Shown in pieces: positions 41,491 through 49,080 of a stretch of DNA of 64,000 bases. Source of the stretch: JAFGXT01 sp963677165 (GTDB lineage: Bacteria; Verrucomicrobiota; Lentisphaeria; Victivallales; SZUA-371); the NCBI GenBank assembly GCA_963677165.2, contig CAXXSX010000002.1:3968001-4032000 (forward strand), given 5' to 3'. Position 1 is the stretch's first letter, and the number at the start of each line of letters is the position of its first letter. Made by a program: the position numbers and the translations under genes. The notes below the pieces were generated by a model. It did not search any database. It saw only the letters and a list, made by a program, of their open reading frames with translations, and was not told where the DNA came from.

Positions 41491-41631
41491 CTATTTTTTT
41501 ACAATGGTGCCGATACTTGCCTGTGGATACAATTCCTTGGCAATCATTCTGGCCCTGCCATTAGTAGCCGCTTCAATCGTCACTTTGGAAAATCCTGATT
41601 TCGTGCTTAATGTCACTTCAAACTTAGCCAT
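41491..41631 (-). CDS. 46-residue mini-protein
   Basis: A short ORF too small for a length cut-off: MAKFEVTLSTKSGF, then SKVTIEAATNGRARMIA, then a C-terminus ending in VKK. A GGAG site lies ahead of ATG 41631, with 7-9 bases spacing. The pattern (beta strand, helix, Arg/Lys-rich end) resembles small orphan proteins found in mobile or accessory regions, but no family is recognised. It is on the same strand as neighbouring small genes and is followed by a 14-bp inverted repeat. Confidence 0.6.
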   Translation of the reverse strand: MAKFEVTLSTKSGFSKVTIEAATNGRARMIAKELYPQASIGTIVKK

Positions 41632-41685
41632 AATACATGCTCCTTCTTGTTGATTTATTGAAAATCCACCATGGATTTCCTTTAT

Positions 41686-42036
41686 TTAAATTTCTCGAAT
41701 AGCTTCTTTTATCCGTTTAGCCAACTGATTTCCGAAATACATAGGGTTCCGGTCGTTTCGATAATTGTTGACAATCTGTAAACTTTTTCTTCTGACCTTT
41801 TTATTTCCAAACACTGCCAGAACAAGCAAAATGTTAAAGCAGTCAAATTGGGTAATCGGAGCGGTACTGATTTCTCCGCTCAGAATGTCGTCAATGAAAC
41901 GAAGCAGATCGGTGGCTTCTTTATTCTCTTCCTTTTCTGAAAAACCAGTATTTCCTACTTCGTGTAATTCTTCATAAAGGCTCAAACTCTGTCTGAAAAC
42001 TGACATGTCGTTAAACTCTTCCTGTAAGATTCTCAT
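41686..42036 (-). CDS. Hypothetical protein
   Basis: A 116-residue soluble protein, no family recognised. It is helical and acidic in the first half ('MSVFRQSLSLYEELHEVGN', 'ATDLLRFIDDILSGEI'), with a basic C-terminus ('NKKVRRKSLQIVNNYRNDRNP'). An AAGGAAAAG-type ribosome site precedes the ATG. It lies 54 bases from the mini-gene and 57 bases from the peptidase gene on the same strand. Function unknown. Confidence 0.55.
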   Translation of the reverse strand: MRILQEEFNDMSVFRQSLSLYEELHEVGNTGFSEKEENKEATDLLRFIDDILSGEISTAPITQFDCFNILLVLAVFGNKKVRRKSLQIVNNYRNDRNPMYFGNQLAKRIKEAIREI

Positions 42037-42093
42037 ACTCTTTTCCTTCTCTTTATTAAGTTTGGGGTTATTTGCATTTATAGAAAAATTTTA

Positions 42094-42795
42094 TCAAGCT
42101 GAACGATGTGAAACTTGAGTGAATCCTTCCGCCATCAATCGGCGCAGCAGCACCACCATGGAGTTCAATGTCCCGGTATCAATTTGATCAAGCCGATTGT
42201 CTAGTGGACCGCCATGCATCATTGCCATCAGTTGCCATACAGCATGGCTGAATCCACCATCCGGACCGGTAGAAAAAGAAATAGTCGGCGATTTGGAGCA
42301 AAAAATCAATGCGTCAGAGGGTGGAAAATGCGCTGGAAGAGTTGCGTGCTCAAGAAAACAACAAAGCGGATCTGGAACCGCAGAAGAACATTCACAGTAG
42401 ATTACTCCGGCCGGACCGATAACATCAAGGTTGATCGCCAGGTTAGGCGGTTCGTGTTTCGATACATAAAATTTACTTCCTGCAGCAGCCATTTCCTCTC
42501 CGTCCGAGAACAAAACCTCCACTTCCGGCGGCAAGCCATCTCCCAACAATGTCAGTAGCACAGCCAAGGCACCAGCATTATCTACATAGCCACGCGAACC
42601 ACCTGGAAACATATCGTAATGGGCACAAAAAATTGTCCGTTGTTCAGCAGGAACACGAGCGGGAATGATAATGTTATGAAGTCCCCGCCCGGTCTCGATG
42701 TGATATTCAATATGACGTTCGTCCAACATTTCCAGCAGAACTTCGCGCCTTCTACCCGTTTCCGGTAATCCCAATCTTTTAACCATCTTAATCAT
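42094..42795 (-). CDS. M28-family metallopeptidase
   Basis: A 233-residue protein with the di-zinc peptidase landmarks of family M28: H59 and D61 in 'FCAHYDMF', D72 in 'GYVDNAGALAVL', the Glu pair E100-E101 in 'FSDGEEMAAAG', and D124 in 'INLDVIG'; a late His in 'GGFSHAVW' may complete the site. M28 enzymes are aminopeptidases or cyclases of small peptides. It has no signal peptide, so it acts in the cytosol. AAGGGA lies 8 bases before the start. It sits in the island between short unknown genes; no obvious substrate partner is present. Confidence 0.78.
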   Translation of the reverse strand: MIKMVKRLGLPETGRRREVLLEMLDERHIEYHIETGRGLHNIIIPARVPAEQRTIFCAHYDMFPGGSRGYVDNAGALAVLLTLLGDGLPPEVEVLFSDGEEMAAAGSKFYVSKHEPPNLAINLDVIGPAGVIYCECSSAVPDPLCCFLEHATLPAHFPPSDALIFCSKSPTISFSTGPDGGFSHAVWQLMAMMHGGPLDNRLDQIDTGTLNSMVVLLRRLMAEGFTQVSHRSA

Positions 42796-42894
42796 TATGT
42801 TTGTCCCTTGTGGATTTTATTAGCATTTGTTAATACATAGAAGGCTACAACTATATTTGTTTGCCCTACAGTAATAAAAAATATTAAAAAAGTT

Positions 42895-43632
42895 TTATCC
42901 TACCGCAAACCAGTCCACACTACCGTTGAATTGAGACCAAAGGCAAGATTTCACAGAGCTTAAAACTGGTCTTATATCGCTGGGAGTCAGGGCAGGAAAC
43001 AGTTTATAAACCTCAGCGATATAGTTATTGTTAGTGTACAGAAGGTCTGTAATAAACCATCGACATTGAAGTTTTTTTAGAACGTTTGTCAGCCAACAGC
43101 ATCCGGTATGGCTGCCTCCCCATCCCATTCCATAAGCTAATTGAAAAATAAATTCGAAAGAAGCTTTTTCGCGAAGGGCAAAATCGGCAAAGGTAGCATT
43201 TTCAACAAAAAAATATACGACAGGACTTTCAAATGTACCGCATTCTCTGGATTCGACTTGAACCATGAGAAAGTAAACTTTGCCATAATAGGGTTTACGC
43301 TCTGGGAAGTCCACCAAGGATTTGTGCAGAGGGAAATCCAATTTATTGACTTCTTCCGCATAAGTTATTCTTACTGTAGTATGCGTATCTTGATACGCAA
43401 TGCCCTCTGATAGGAATGTTGGTTCTCCAAAACTCATATAAGAAGTATAGACATAAATATTTGGATGTTGCATAAGAGCTTTGTCTAGCCCCAGGTGCAG
43501 GAGGGGTCTGAAATCATTTCCTGCACTGGGATAGTAACCGATTACTGGTTTGTTCGAGTCCAGCCACTCTGCGAACCTGCCCTTAGTGTTCCCGTTTATT
43601 TTCTTGAGAAAATTCAGATTAAAATTAGTCAT
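42895..43632 (-). CDS. Hypothetical protein (245 residues)
   Basis: A soluble protein without signal peptide or recognised family. It begins 'MTNFNLNFLKKINGNTKG', followed by 'GYYPSAGNDFRPLLHLGLDKAL', an aromatic middle ('YVYTSYMSFGEPTF') and an aromatic C-terminal end ('SCLWSQFNGSVDWFAVG'). Many His, Tyr, Phe and Cys residues (for example 'SHTGCCWLTNVLKKLQC') suggest a compact domain. A GGAGCAATAA-type ribosome site precedes the ATG. It is divergent from the 43809 gene and 100 bases from the peptidase gene. Function unknown. Confidence 0.6.
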   Translation of the reverse strand: MTNFNLNFLKKINGNTKGRFAEWLDSNKPVIGYYPSAGNDFRPLLHLGLDKALMQHPNIYVYTSYMSFGEPTFLSEGIAYQDTHTTVRITYAEEVNKLDFPLHKSLVDFPERKPYYGKVYFLMVQVESRECGTFESPVVYFFVENATFADFALREKASFEFIFQLAYGMGWGGSHTGCCWLTNVLKKLQCRWFITDLLYTNNNYIAEVYKLFPALTPSDIRPVLSSVKSCLWSQFNGSVDWFAVG

Positions 43633-43808
43633 TTATTGCTCCTCCATATCATTGCATTTATTTAAAATAATTGATATATTGTATTTATGAAAGTCTGTGC
43701 ACTAGTACGCAGATTGCTTTCAACAGTTGCTAATGTTTTATAATTAATTACATAGGAATATCTGTGGCGGATATGTATTGATTTTAAAATTCACTGTTTT
43801 TTTTATTA

Positions 43809-44810
43809 ATGGAAAAATGTTGTGCTCAAAAAGACCCCAAAACCTTTCCCAAACAAAAGGACACTGAAAGAATGGAAATGTTACTCAGAATTTCAGAAGA
43901 ATTTAAAAGATATCTGGATAAGTCCAATAAGCATTACAGACAAAATAATGATTTGTATAACAGGTATAAAGAAAAAAATATTGAATTTTTCTTTCTTTAT
44001 TTTACTGCCGAACTTGAGAGTCGAATAGAAAAGTTCTGGAGAAAAGCAGCACAGGAATTACTACTTCCAATAAAAAAGATTAATCCATTTAATGAATTGA
44101 CAAAGTTGTATGCATCAGATAAAAGAAACAAACTTGATTCCGGTGATAGAATTTTTATGCAGCGTCGTATTCAAATTGTTGAAAATATCCTTAATAACGT
44201 AATCGACCATAAAAATGCAGAGAATATGAATTTTCTATTAGGTGTCATTGAGGATTATATATATGTTTTACAACTTGAAGAAGAATTTTACCGCCAGAAA
44301 CTTTTCAATAAGAAATCAGACAATAAACAGCGAGACGAAGAAAATGTGGAAGAAGACGATGAAGATATTTCTCCGTGGGTTGTCTTAGGTTTTAGTAACA
44401 CGGATAAATGCGATCTGGAATCAAATGCCAGATTTGCGCGCCTTCAAAAAAATAAAGCAGAAAGTATTATAAAACAGCAGTTATTTTACTATAAATCAAA
44501 GAAAAACAAGATTGAAATTCTGGAAATAATTCAAACCCTCAAGGAAATTAATGAGTTTAGTACAGAAAAAGCTGTTCTGCGGTATATAAAGACATATGAA
44601 AAATATGACAAAAGCATTTATGAGTTTTATGACAGTTCTGTTCGCAAAGACATCAAATCTGGAAAAATAAAAATAGACAAAAATGTCTATGATCTGCTAA
44701 GTGATAATGCAAAACAAACGTATTTTGAAGATGTTTTGGTGAAGGATGCAATTACCAACAGAATTATTGGTATTTTCAATAAACGTCCTAACCGTAAAAA
44801 AAGAAAATAA
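43809..44810 (+). CDS. Hypothetical, charged coiled-coil-prone protein
   Basis: A 333-residue, Lys/Glu-rich, mainly helical protein without membrane segments. No ribosome site precedes the ATG at 43809. An internal ATG at 43872 is the better-supported start because of AAAGG 12 bases before it, but this is not certain. An acidic run ('EENVEEDDEDISPW') separates two helical halves. The C-terminus ends in 'NKRPNRKKRK', a strongly basic tail that might touch nucleic acid. No family was recognised. It is the only plus-strand gene in this part of the island. Confidence 0.55.
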   Translation: MEKCCAQKDPKTFPKQKDTERMEMLLRISEEFKRYLDKSNKHYRQNNDLYNRYKEKNIEFFFLYFTAELESRIEKFWRKAAQELLLPIKKINPFNELTKLYASDKRNKLDSGDRIFMQRRIQIVENILNNVIDHKNAENMNFLLGVIEDYIYVLQLEEEFYRQKLFNKKSDNKQRDEENVEEDDEDISPWVVLGFSNTDKCDLESNARFARLQKNKAESIIKQQLFYYKSKKNKIEILEIIQTLKEINEFSTEKAVLRYIKTYEKYDKSIYEFYDSSVRKDIKSGKIKIDKNVYDLLSDNAKQTYFEDVLVKDAITNRIIGIFNKRPNRKKRK

Positions 44811-44912
44811 TAATTATGAGATGAAGAGAATCTCGGCAAGCAAAGTTACTGGAAGTAATCGTGTTTTTGCATGGTTAGTGCCAAATATAGGCTTAATGAA
44901 CGTCACAACCTG

Positions 44913-46253
44913 TTATCGTCTGCCATGAAGAATCCAGTTACATAAATCGTTTTCTGACTTTTTCATTTCCTTGCAGAAGTCACTGAAATTTTCCTGTTCT
45001 GAGGAAATTTGCATCCCGAGTTCGTAAAGTGCACCTCCATAGCCGTTGAGTTCCCCCATTTTGTTCAACAGATCCGAAGTATTCTCATTGGGGTATATAA
45101 AAATACCGGTCTGACTCCGAAGCAGAAATAAATAAACAATCATACGATTGTCGTCATCTGGGTTAATACTCCCCCTACGCTTGTACTTTGCGTCGATAAC
45201 CAGACTGCCGTTATAAAAATCTGGGTAGCGTTTTGATTGATTATTATCTCTGAATACACTGATCCAATCAGACTTGCCACGGTTGCCCGGATGGATAAGA
45301 TCCATATCATTTTCTTTGAAACATACATCTAAATACTCTTCCCACAGCCAGGCCATATCGACCACCACTCCGAAGATATTTTCATCCGGATTATCAGAAT
45401 AGATATCGGCCCCGTCTCCAAACACAATGGTTCGACACAGCCTGCGGAGCGGTTCATAATCTGTATACAAAGGATGATTTACCGGCCGCGAGGTCTGTTC
45501 CAGTAACTGGCGGAGGTCACCAGGCTTCCAGGATGGAGTGTTTTGTTTAAACAAACGTGAAAACTCCATAAATTCCTTATCTTTGTCCGGAATAAGTTTA
45601 TCCTGTTCCAGAATATAGAGCGTATGCCGAATTAACCGATTAATGGGATTATCATGAGTAAATTCCCGCATGCTGTAACTGATCTTTCCGGCAAAAGGCA
45701 TGTTTTCCCGCATGTGTCGCGCAATATCAATGCGTCCGCGAACATTGGCGTCATTGTAGTTGAAACGATGATATGCCCGGTACATTCCTTTCCTCATCGC
45801 CTGAGCCAAATGGCCCGGAAACAGCAATTTGGGCAGCAAGTCAAAATTAGATGCAGAATCCCAGTTGACGTGATATTTCAACACCGTCGGGTTAAATTTT
45901 TTCAGCAGCATATATTGAAGAAAAAACTGTTCATCGGACTGATCGAACCGCGATTTTATATGCAGTTTTACCCGGCGCTCTTTATCTTCCTCCTGAAAAC
46001 CGACTATTCCGCATAGATTTCCTGTCGTCAGGGTACACTCGGAATTTTTATTATTTAGCTCAAATAATATCAGTTCATCGATTTTTTCGTCTGCCTCTTT
46101 CAGATCATGAGGATAGACCAGCAGTCCCGGATTCTCCGCAGCAAGTCTCCCAATACTTTTTCCGGCTGCATCATGAAAACTTGGAGGAAAATCCGCAATA
46201 TCCGCCAGCTTACAGTCGCCAGTGTTATTATCCGTAGTATGAATTGACGGCAT
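44913..46253 (-). CDS. mcrC: McrC-like component of the McrBC restriction system
   Basis: A 446-residue McrC-family protein. The first half has the beta-rich McrC fold ('LIFELNNKNSECTL'-like region, 'RVKLHIKSRFD') and 'FNYNDANVRGRIDIARHM' with 'FTHDNPINRLIRHTL', typical of the family. The C-terminal half carries a PD-(D/E)xK-like nuclease core: D-x-A-K in 'SLVIDAKYKRRG', preceded by 'GKSDWISVFRD' and 'RYPDFYNG'. McrC stimulates the McrB NTPase and makes the cut in methylated DNA. Its ATG immediately follows the McrB stop (TAAATG). Confidence 0.9.
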   Translation of the reverse strand: MPSIHTTDNNTGDCKLADIADFPPSFHDAAGKSIGRLAAENPGLLVYPHDLKEADEKIDELILFELNNKNSECTLTTGNLCGIVGFQEEDKERRVKLHIKSRFDQSDEQFFLQYMLLKKFNPTVLKYHVNWDSASNFDLLPKLLFPGHLAQAMRKGMYRAYHRFNYNDANVRGRIDIARHMRENMPFAGKISYSMREFTHDNPINRLIRHTLYILEQDKLIPDKDKEFMEFSRLFKQNTPSWKPGDLRQLLEQTSRPVNHPLYTDYEPLRRLCRTIVFGDGADIYSDNPDENIFGVVVDMAWLWEEYLDVCFKENDMDLIHPGNRGKSDWISVFRDNNQSKRYPDFYNGSLVIDAKYKRRGSINPDDDNRMIVYLFLLRSQTGIFIYPNENTSDLLNKMGELNGYGGALYELGMQISSEQENFSDFCKEMKKSENDLCNWILHGRR

Positions 46254-47714
46254 TTACTGTTCTCCAGCGTCCTGAGGCACGGGGTCTTCTTCCGGGAGAT
46301 TTGGGATTTTAGCTGGTGTCGAGTTATCATATATCTGTTTGTATTCTTGCAGTTCATCATCCAGTTTCAATGATGTGCCGCGTAAATATTCCCTGATCAG
46401 CGGAGCCAAATGAAAATCCCAGAGAACATTGAAATCGTCATTAAGGTCATTTAGCTTCTGAAAGTATGCGCCGCCAATCTGCCAGGCAATTCCAAGATCC
46501 TTTTCAATTTTGTCATTTAGACGATTCATCCGGACTTTTGCTTCTTCTTTTGCGTTGTCACTAACGGAATCAAGTATTTCGTCCTGTGTTTCCTGCGCTG
46601 TTATTTCGTGCCATGAAAAACGCCGTCTGATCGCGAAGTCAAATGATTCAACACTACGGTCGATATCATTCATACTTGCGAGGATGTAGACATTGGAAGG
46701 AACAAAAAAACGGTCATTGAATTTATTGGTAAAAAATGTTTGGTCATTGGCGATATTGGCATATTGTGTGGATACTTTTCCGGCAGAGCCGCGATACCCC
46801 GGATCAATGGAGAAAAACAGTTCCCCGAAAACCTTTGAGACTTCGGCTCGGTTTATCTCGTCAATAATAAATACAAAAGGCGGGGGAGTTTCTCTTCTGT
46901 CTGCGTCCTGCCAGAAAGCCATTACCTCGTCAGATTGACCATCAAGGAAAAGTCTGATATTTTCGTCATTGACTTCCAGTCCAGCCTCCTTCAGGCGTTC
47001 TATTACCCCGGCAACCCGGCAGAATTCTTTAAAGATACCATTTTTCAAAGTAAAACCAATTTCCATCTGACCGTCACGGCTTTGATTGACCGGACGTAAC
47101 CCTTCTACAAAATCGGTATAGTCAAAAGATGGATGAAATTGAACAAAGCCGATCTGGATATTTTTATTCCCAGATGTTCCAATCAATTCTTTAGCCAGGC
47201 CCTGCGCTTTGAAAGTTTTACCAGTTCCCGGAGCCCCAGTCATGATTACCTGTTTGCTGGCTTTCAACTTCTCTAAAAGAGACTCAAGTTCACGCTCCGG
47301 CATATCGGTTTCTCCTTGATTTGCATTGTTCTGTTTTGTTCTGCACCATCCAGCTGTAACATCAACAGTATCTAGGGCATTAAGGTCTCTGTTAAGAGTA
47401 GACCAAGGGGTTTTTGCTAAATCATCACTGAATTTATACTTTCCAGCCTGCCAGATTGCCTTCATTATTTGCATGTAATGAATAGCGTTCTCCGATTCAT
47501 CTATGGCAGCTTTTCCCAGAACTTTCATTGTAGCTTCAGGACTATTATGTAATATTTCTTTAAGTTTCTGAATTACTGTAATTTCTACTGGACCATATTT
47601 AAAAACACGTTCAACGGCTTTTAACTCAAGTTCTTTAAGATATTTTATGAAATTATTACGATCCGGAAGATTCCATCCTTCGATTTCTTGAGTTATTTCG
47701 ACTGGTAATGGCAT
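46254..47714 (-). CDS. mcrB: McrB-like AAA+ GTPase
   Basis: A 486-residue AAA+ protein. Walker A is 'TGAPGTGKT' (159-167), Walker B 'FVFIIDEINRAEVSKVFGEL', and the McrB GTP-specificity motif MNxxDRS is 'MNDIDRS' (348-354) with 'FAIRRRFSW' after it. It is a GTP-driven translocase that hexamerises and is activated by McrC. The N-terminal ~130 residues are helical and not the usual DUF3578 modified-base reader, so specificity may lie elsewhere. It lies 15 bases downstream of the HARE-HTH gene. Confidence 0.92.
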   Translation of the reverse strand: MPLPVEITQEIEGWNLPDRNNFIKYLKELELKAVERVFKYGPVEITVIQKLKEILHNSPEATMKVLGKAAIDESENAIHYMQIMKAIWQAGKYKFSDDLAKTPWSTLNRDLNALDTVDVTAGWCRTKQNNANQGETDMPERELESLLEKLKASKQVIMTGAPGTGKTFKAQGLAKELIGTSGNKNIQIGFVQFHPSFDYTDFVEGLRPVNQSRDGQMEIGFTLKNGIFKEFCRVAGVIERLKEAGLEVNDENIRLFLDGQSDEVMAFWQDADRRETPPPFVFIIDEINRAEVSKVFGELFFSIDPGYRGSAGKVSTQYANIANDQTFFTNKFNDRFFVPSNVYILASMNDIDRSVESFDFAIRRRFSWHEITAQETQDEILDSVSDNAKEEAKVRMNRLNDKIEKDLGIAWQIGGAYFQKLNDLNDDFNVLWDFHLAPLIREYLRGTSLKLDDELQEYKQIYDNSTPAKIPNLPEEDPVPQDAGEQ

Positions 47715-47729
47715 ACTTCAGCTCCTTTT

Positions 47730-48221
47730 TCAAAGGTTATTGCTTTTAAAAGTTGCGGTTCGGACTTTGGTGATAATGCCTTCTCGGGCCAAGGTTCCTA
47801 AATGAGCGCTAATCGTGTTTTGAGGTGTGTTTCCATTTACTTTGATTCCCAGAGACAGAACCTCTTTTAGAACTTCCTTGGTGGTTATGACACTGTTAGA
47901 GTGTTCCACTACATATTTGCAGGCCTGTTTATGCTTCATTGTGCTAAGATCATTGGGATAAGCCGATTCCGGCTCTTTTTCTCCGACCTCACCGGAATTC
48001 AGAGCTCTATATTTGCCGTTTTCCTTTACAATTCCACCTTGTCGGGCAAGAACTCCAAGTCGGGCAGAAATGTTATTCTGTGGAGTTTTCCCTGAGAGCG
48101 TTAATCCCCACTTGTCTTTGTTTTTCCATATACGGGAAAACACTTCACTGGATTTCAATGGTACATTACTTTCGGCTAAAGCTCTGATGCAAGCATCATC
48201 ATTTGTCATACTGTTTGGCAT
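47730..48221 (-). CDS. Double HARE-HTH (HB1-ASXL-restriction endonuclease HTH) protein
   Basis: The start is ATG 48221 (MPNSMTNDDACIRALA), 7 bases after AAGGA, giving 163 residues. It contains two tandem winged-helix copies, about residues 8-74 and 98-159, each with a closely similar core 'GKTPQNNISARLGVLAR' or 'GNTPQNTISAHLGTLAR'. This is the HARE-HTH fold, which is found fused to restriction and chromatin enzymes and is proposed to read DNA modification. It heads the McrB-McrC transcript. It may supply the modified-DNA recognition that McrB here seems to lack. That is an inference. Confidence 0.82.
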   Translation of the reverse strand: MPNSMTNDDACIRALAESNVPLKSSEVFSRIWKNKDKWGLTLSGKTPQNNISARLGVLARQGGIVKENGKYRALNSGEVGEKEPESAYPNDLSTMKHKQACKYVVEHSNSVITTKEVLKEVLSLGIKVNGNTPQNTISAHLGTLAREGIITKVRTATFKSNNL

Positions 48222-49080
48222 AGAAAATTCCTTTATGTTGTGTTTACAAGTAATTAAGAAATGACCACAAGGAAAAAACAGCTTAATTGATATTGTGGGA
48301 CCAAGAATCATAGTATAATTTAAAGCTAATATTATTACAAGTAAAAATCGTATCCCCTTGCGGATTTAAATCCGAATTAACTAACCGTTTTTTGTTCCTC
48401 CATATTATTTCTGGTGTATGTTTGAACCCTTAAAATATCAGATTCATAAACTACAAACTGGAATCTACATTGTTTCAGGATTCTGTTGTTTATATTGTAC
48501 TACGGAGTAAATTTTATAAAGTTTGGAGATACTTTCTAAAAAAAATTGTTTTTTATTTGAGTTTTTCTTAATTAATCATGTTTAGATACTGGCTTCTGCT
48601 GCTTCTTTATTTCACATTTTAGGATTCTGCAGAGATTTTTCCCATATTGGATAAACTTACCTTGGAGAGACCTTTCAAAGTTTATTTGGGGGGAGTTTAA
48701 ACTATATTATAAACATGTTAAGAAAACTATGACTTAAGATATGGTATTTTTTGCCCATGAATGTCTTGTGAAAGAAAATTGTTGCAGTAAAACTATTATT
48801 TTGTAATAAACAAAACGGGTATCTTCTTAAGTAATAAATCCTGTTTGTGCTGCAAATATAGATTTGGGGAGCTAGCTGTGATTTTTTACAAATATATAGT
48901 GATGGTTCTCCGTAACCGTCCTCAATTTTATGTCTGAGCACAAAATTCTGAAAGACGGCACGCTTCCAAACGACATATTTGCTGATGTGTCTGTAAATGT
49001 AGTTTTATTGACATATGCGGTATTATTACTATATTGTTTCCAGAGAATCTGAAAACTTATAACAAAATGTAAGAATTCAC
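48222..49080. other. AT-rich intergenic region (859 bp, no gene)
   Basis: It separates the HARE-HTH gene from the divergent amidohydrolase. It includes a 14-bp palindrome, CGGATTTAAATCCG, at 48361-48374. Two short minus-strand frames (48702-48941, 48872-49099) lack ribosome sites and protein-like patterns. Promoters for both flanking genes are expected. This marks the right edge of the island. Confidence 0.5.

Noticed and set aside
41435..41653. A 72-codon plus-strand frame
   Set aside because: It is the opposite-strand shadow of the 46-residue mini-gene, which has the better ribosome site.
24394..48221. A CRISPR array or integrase gene in the island
   Set aside because: No regularly spaced repeats, no tyrosine or serine recombinase signature and no transposase were seen. 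The Cas4-like protein has no cas neighbours.
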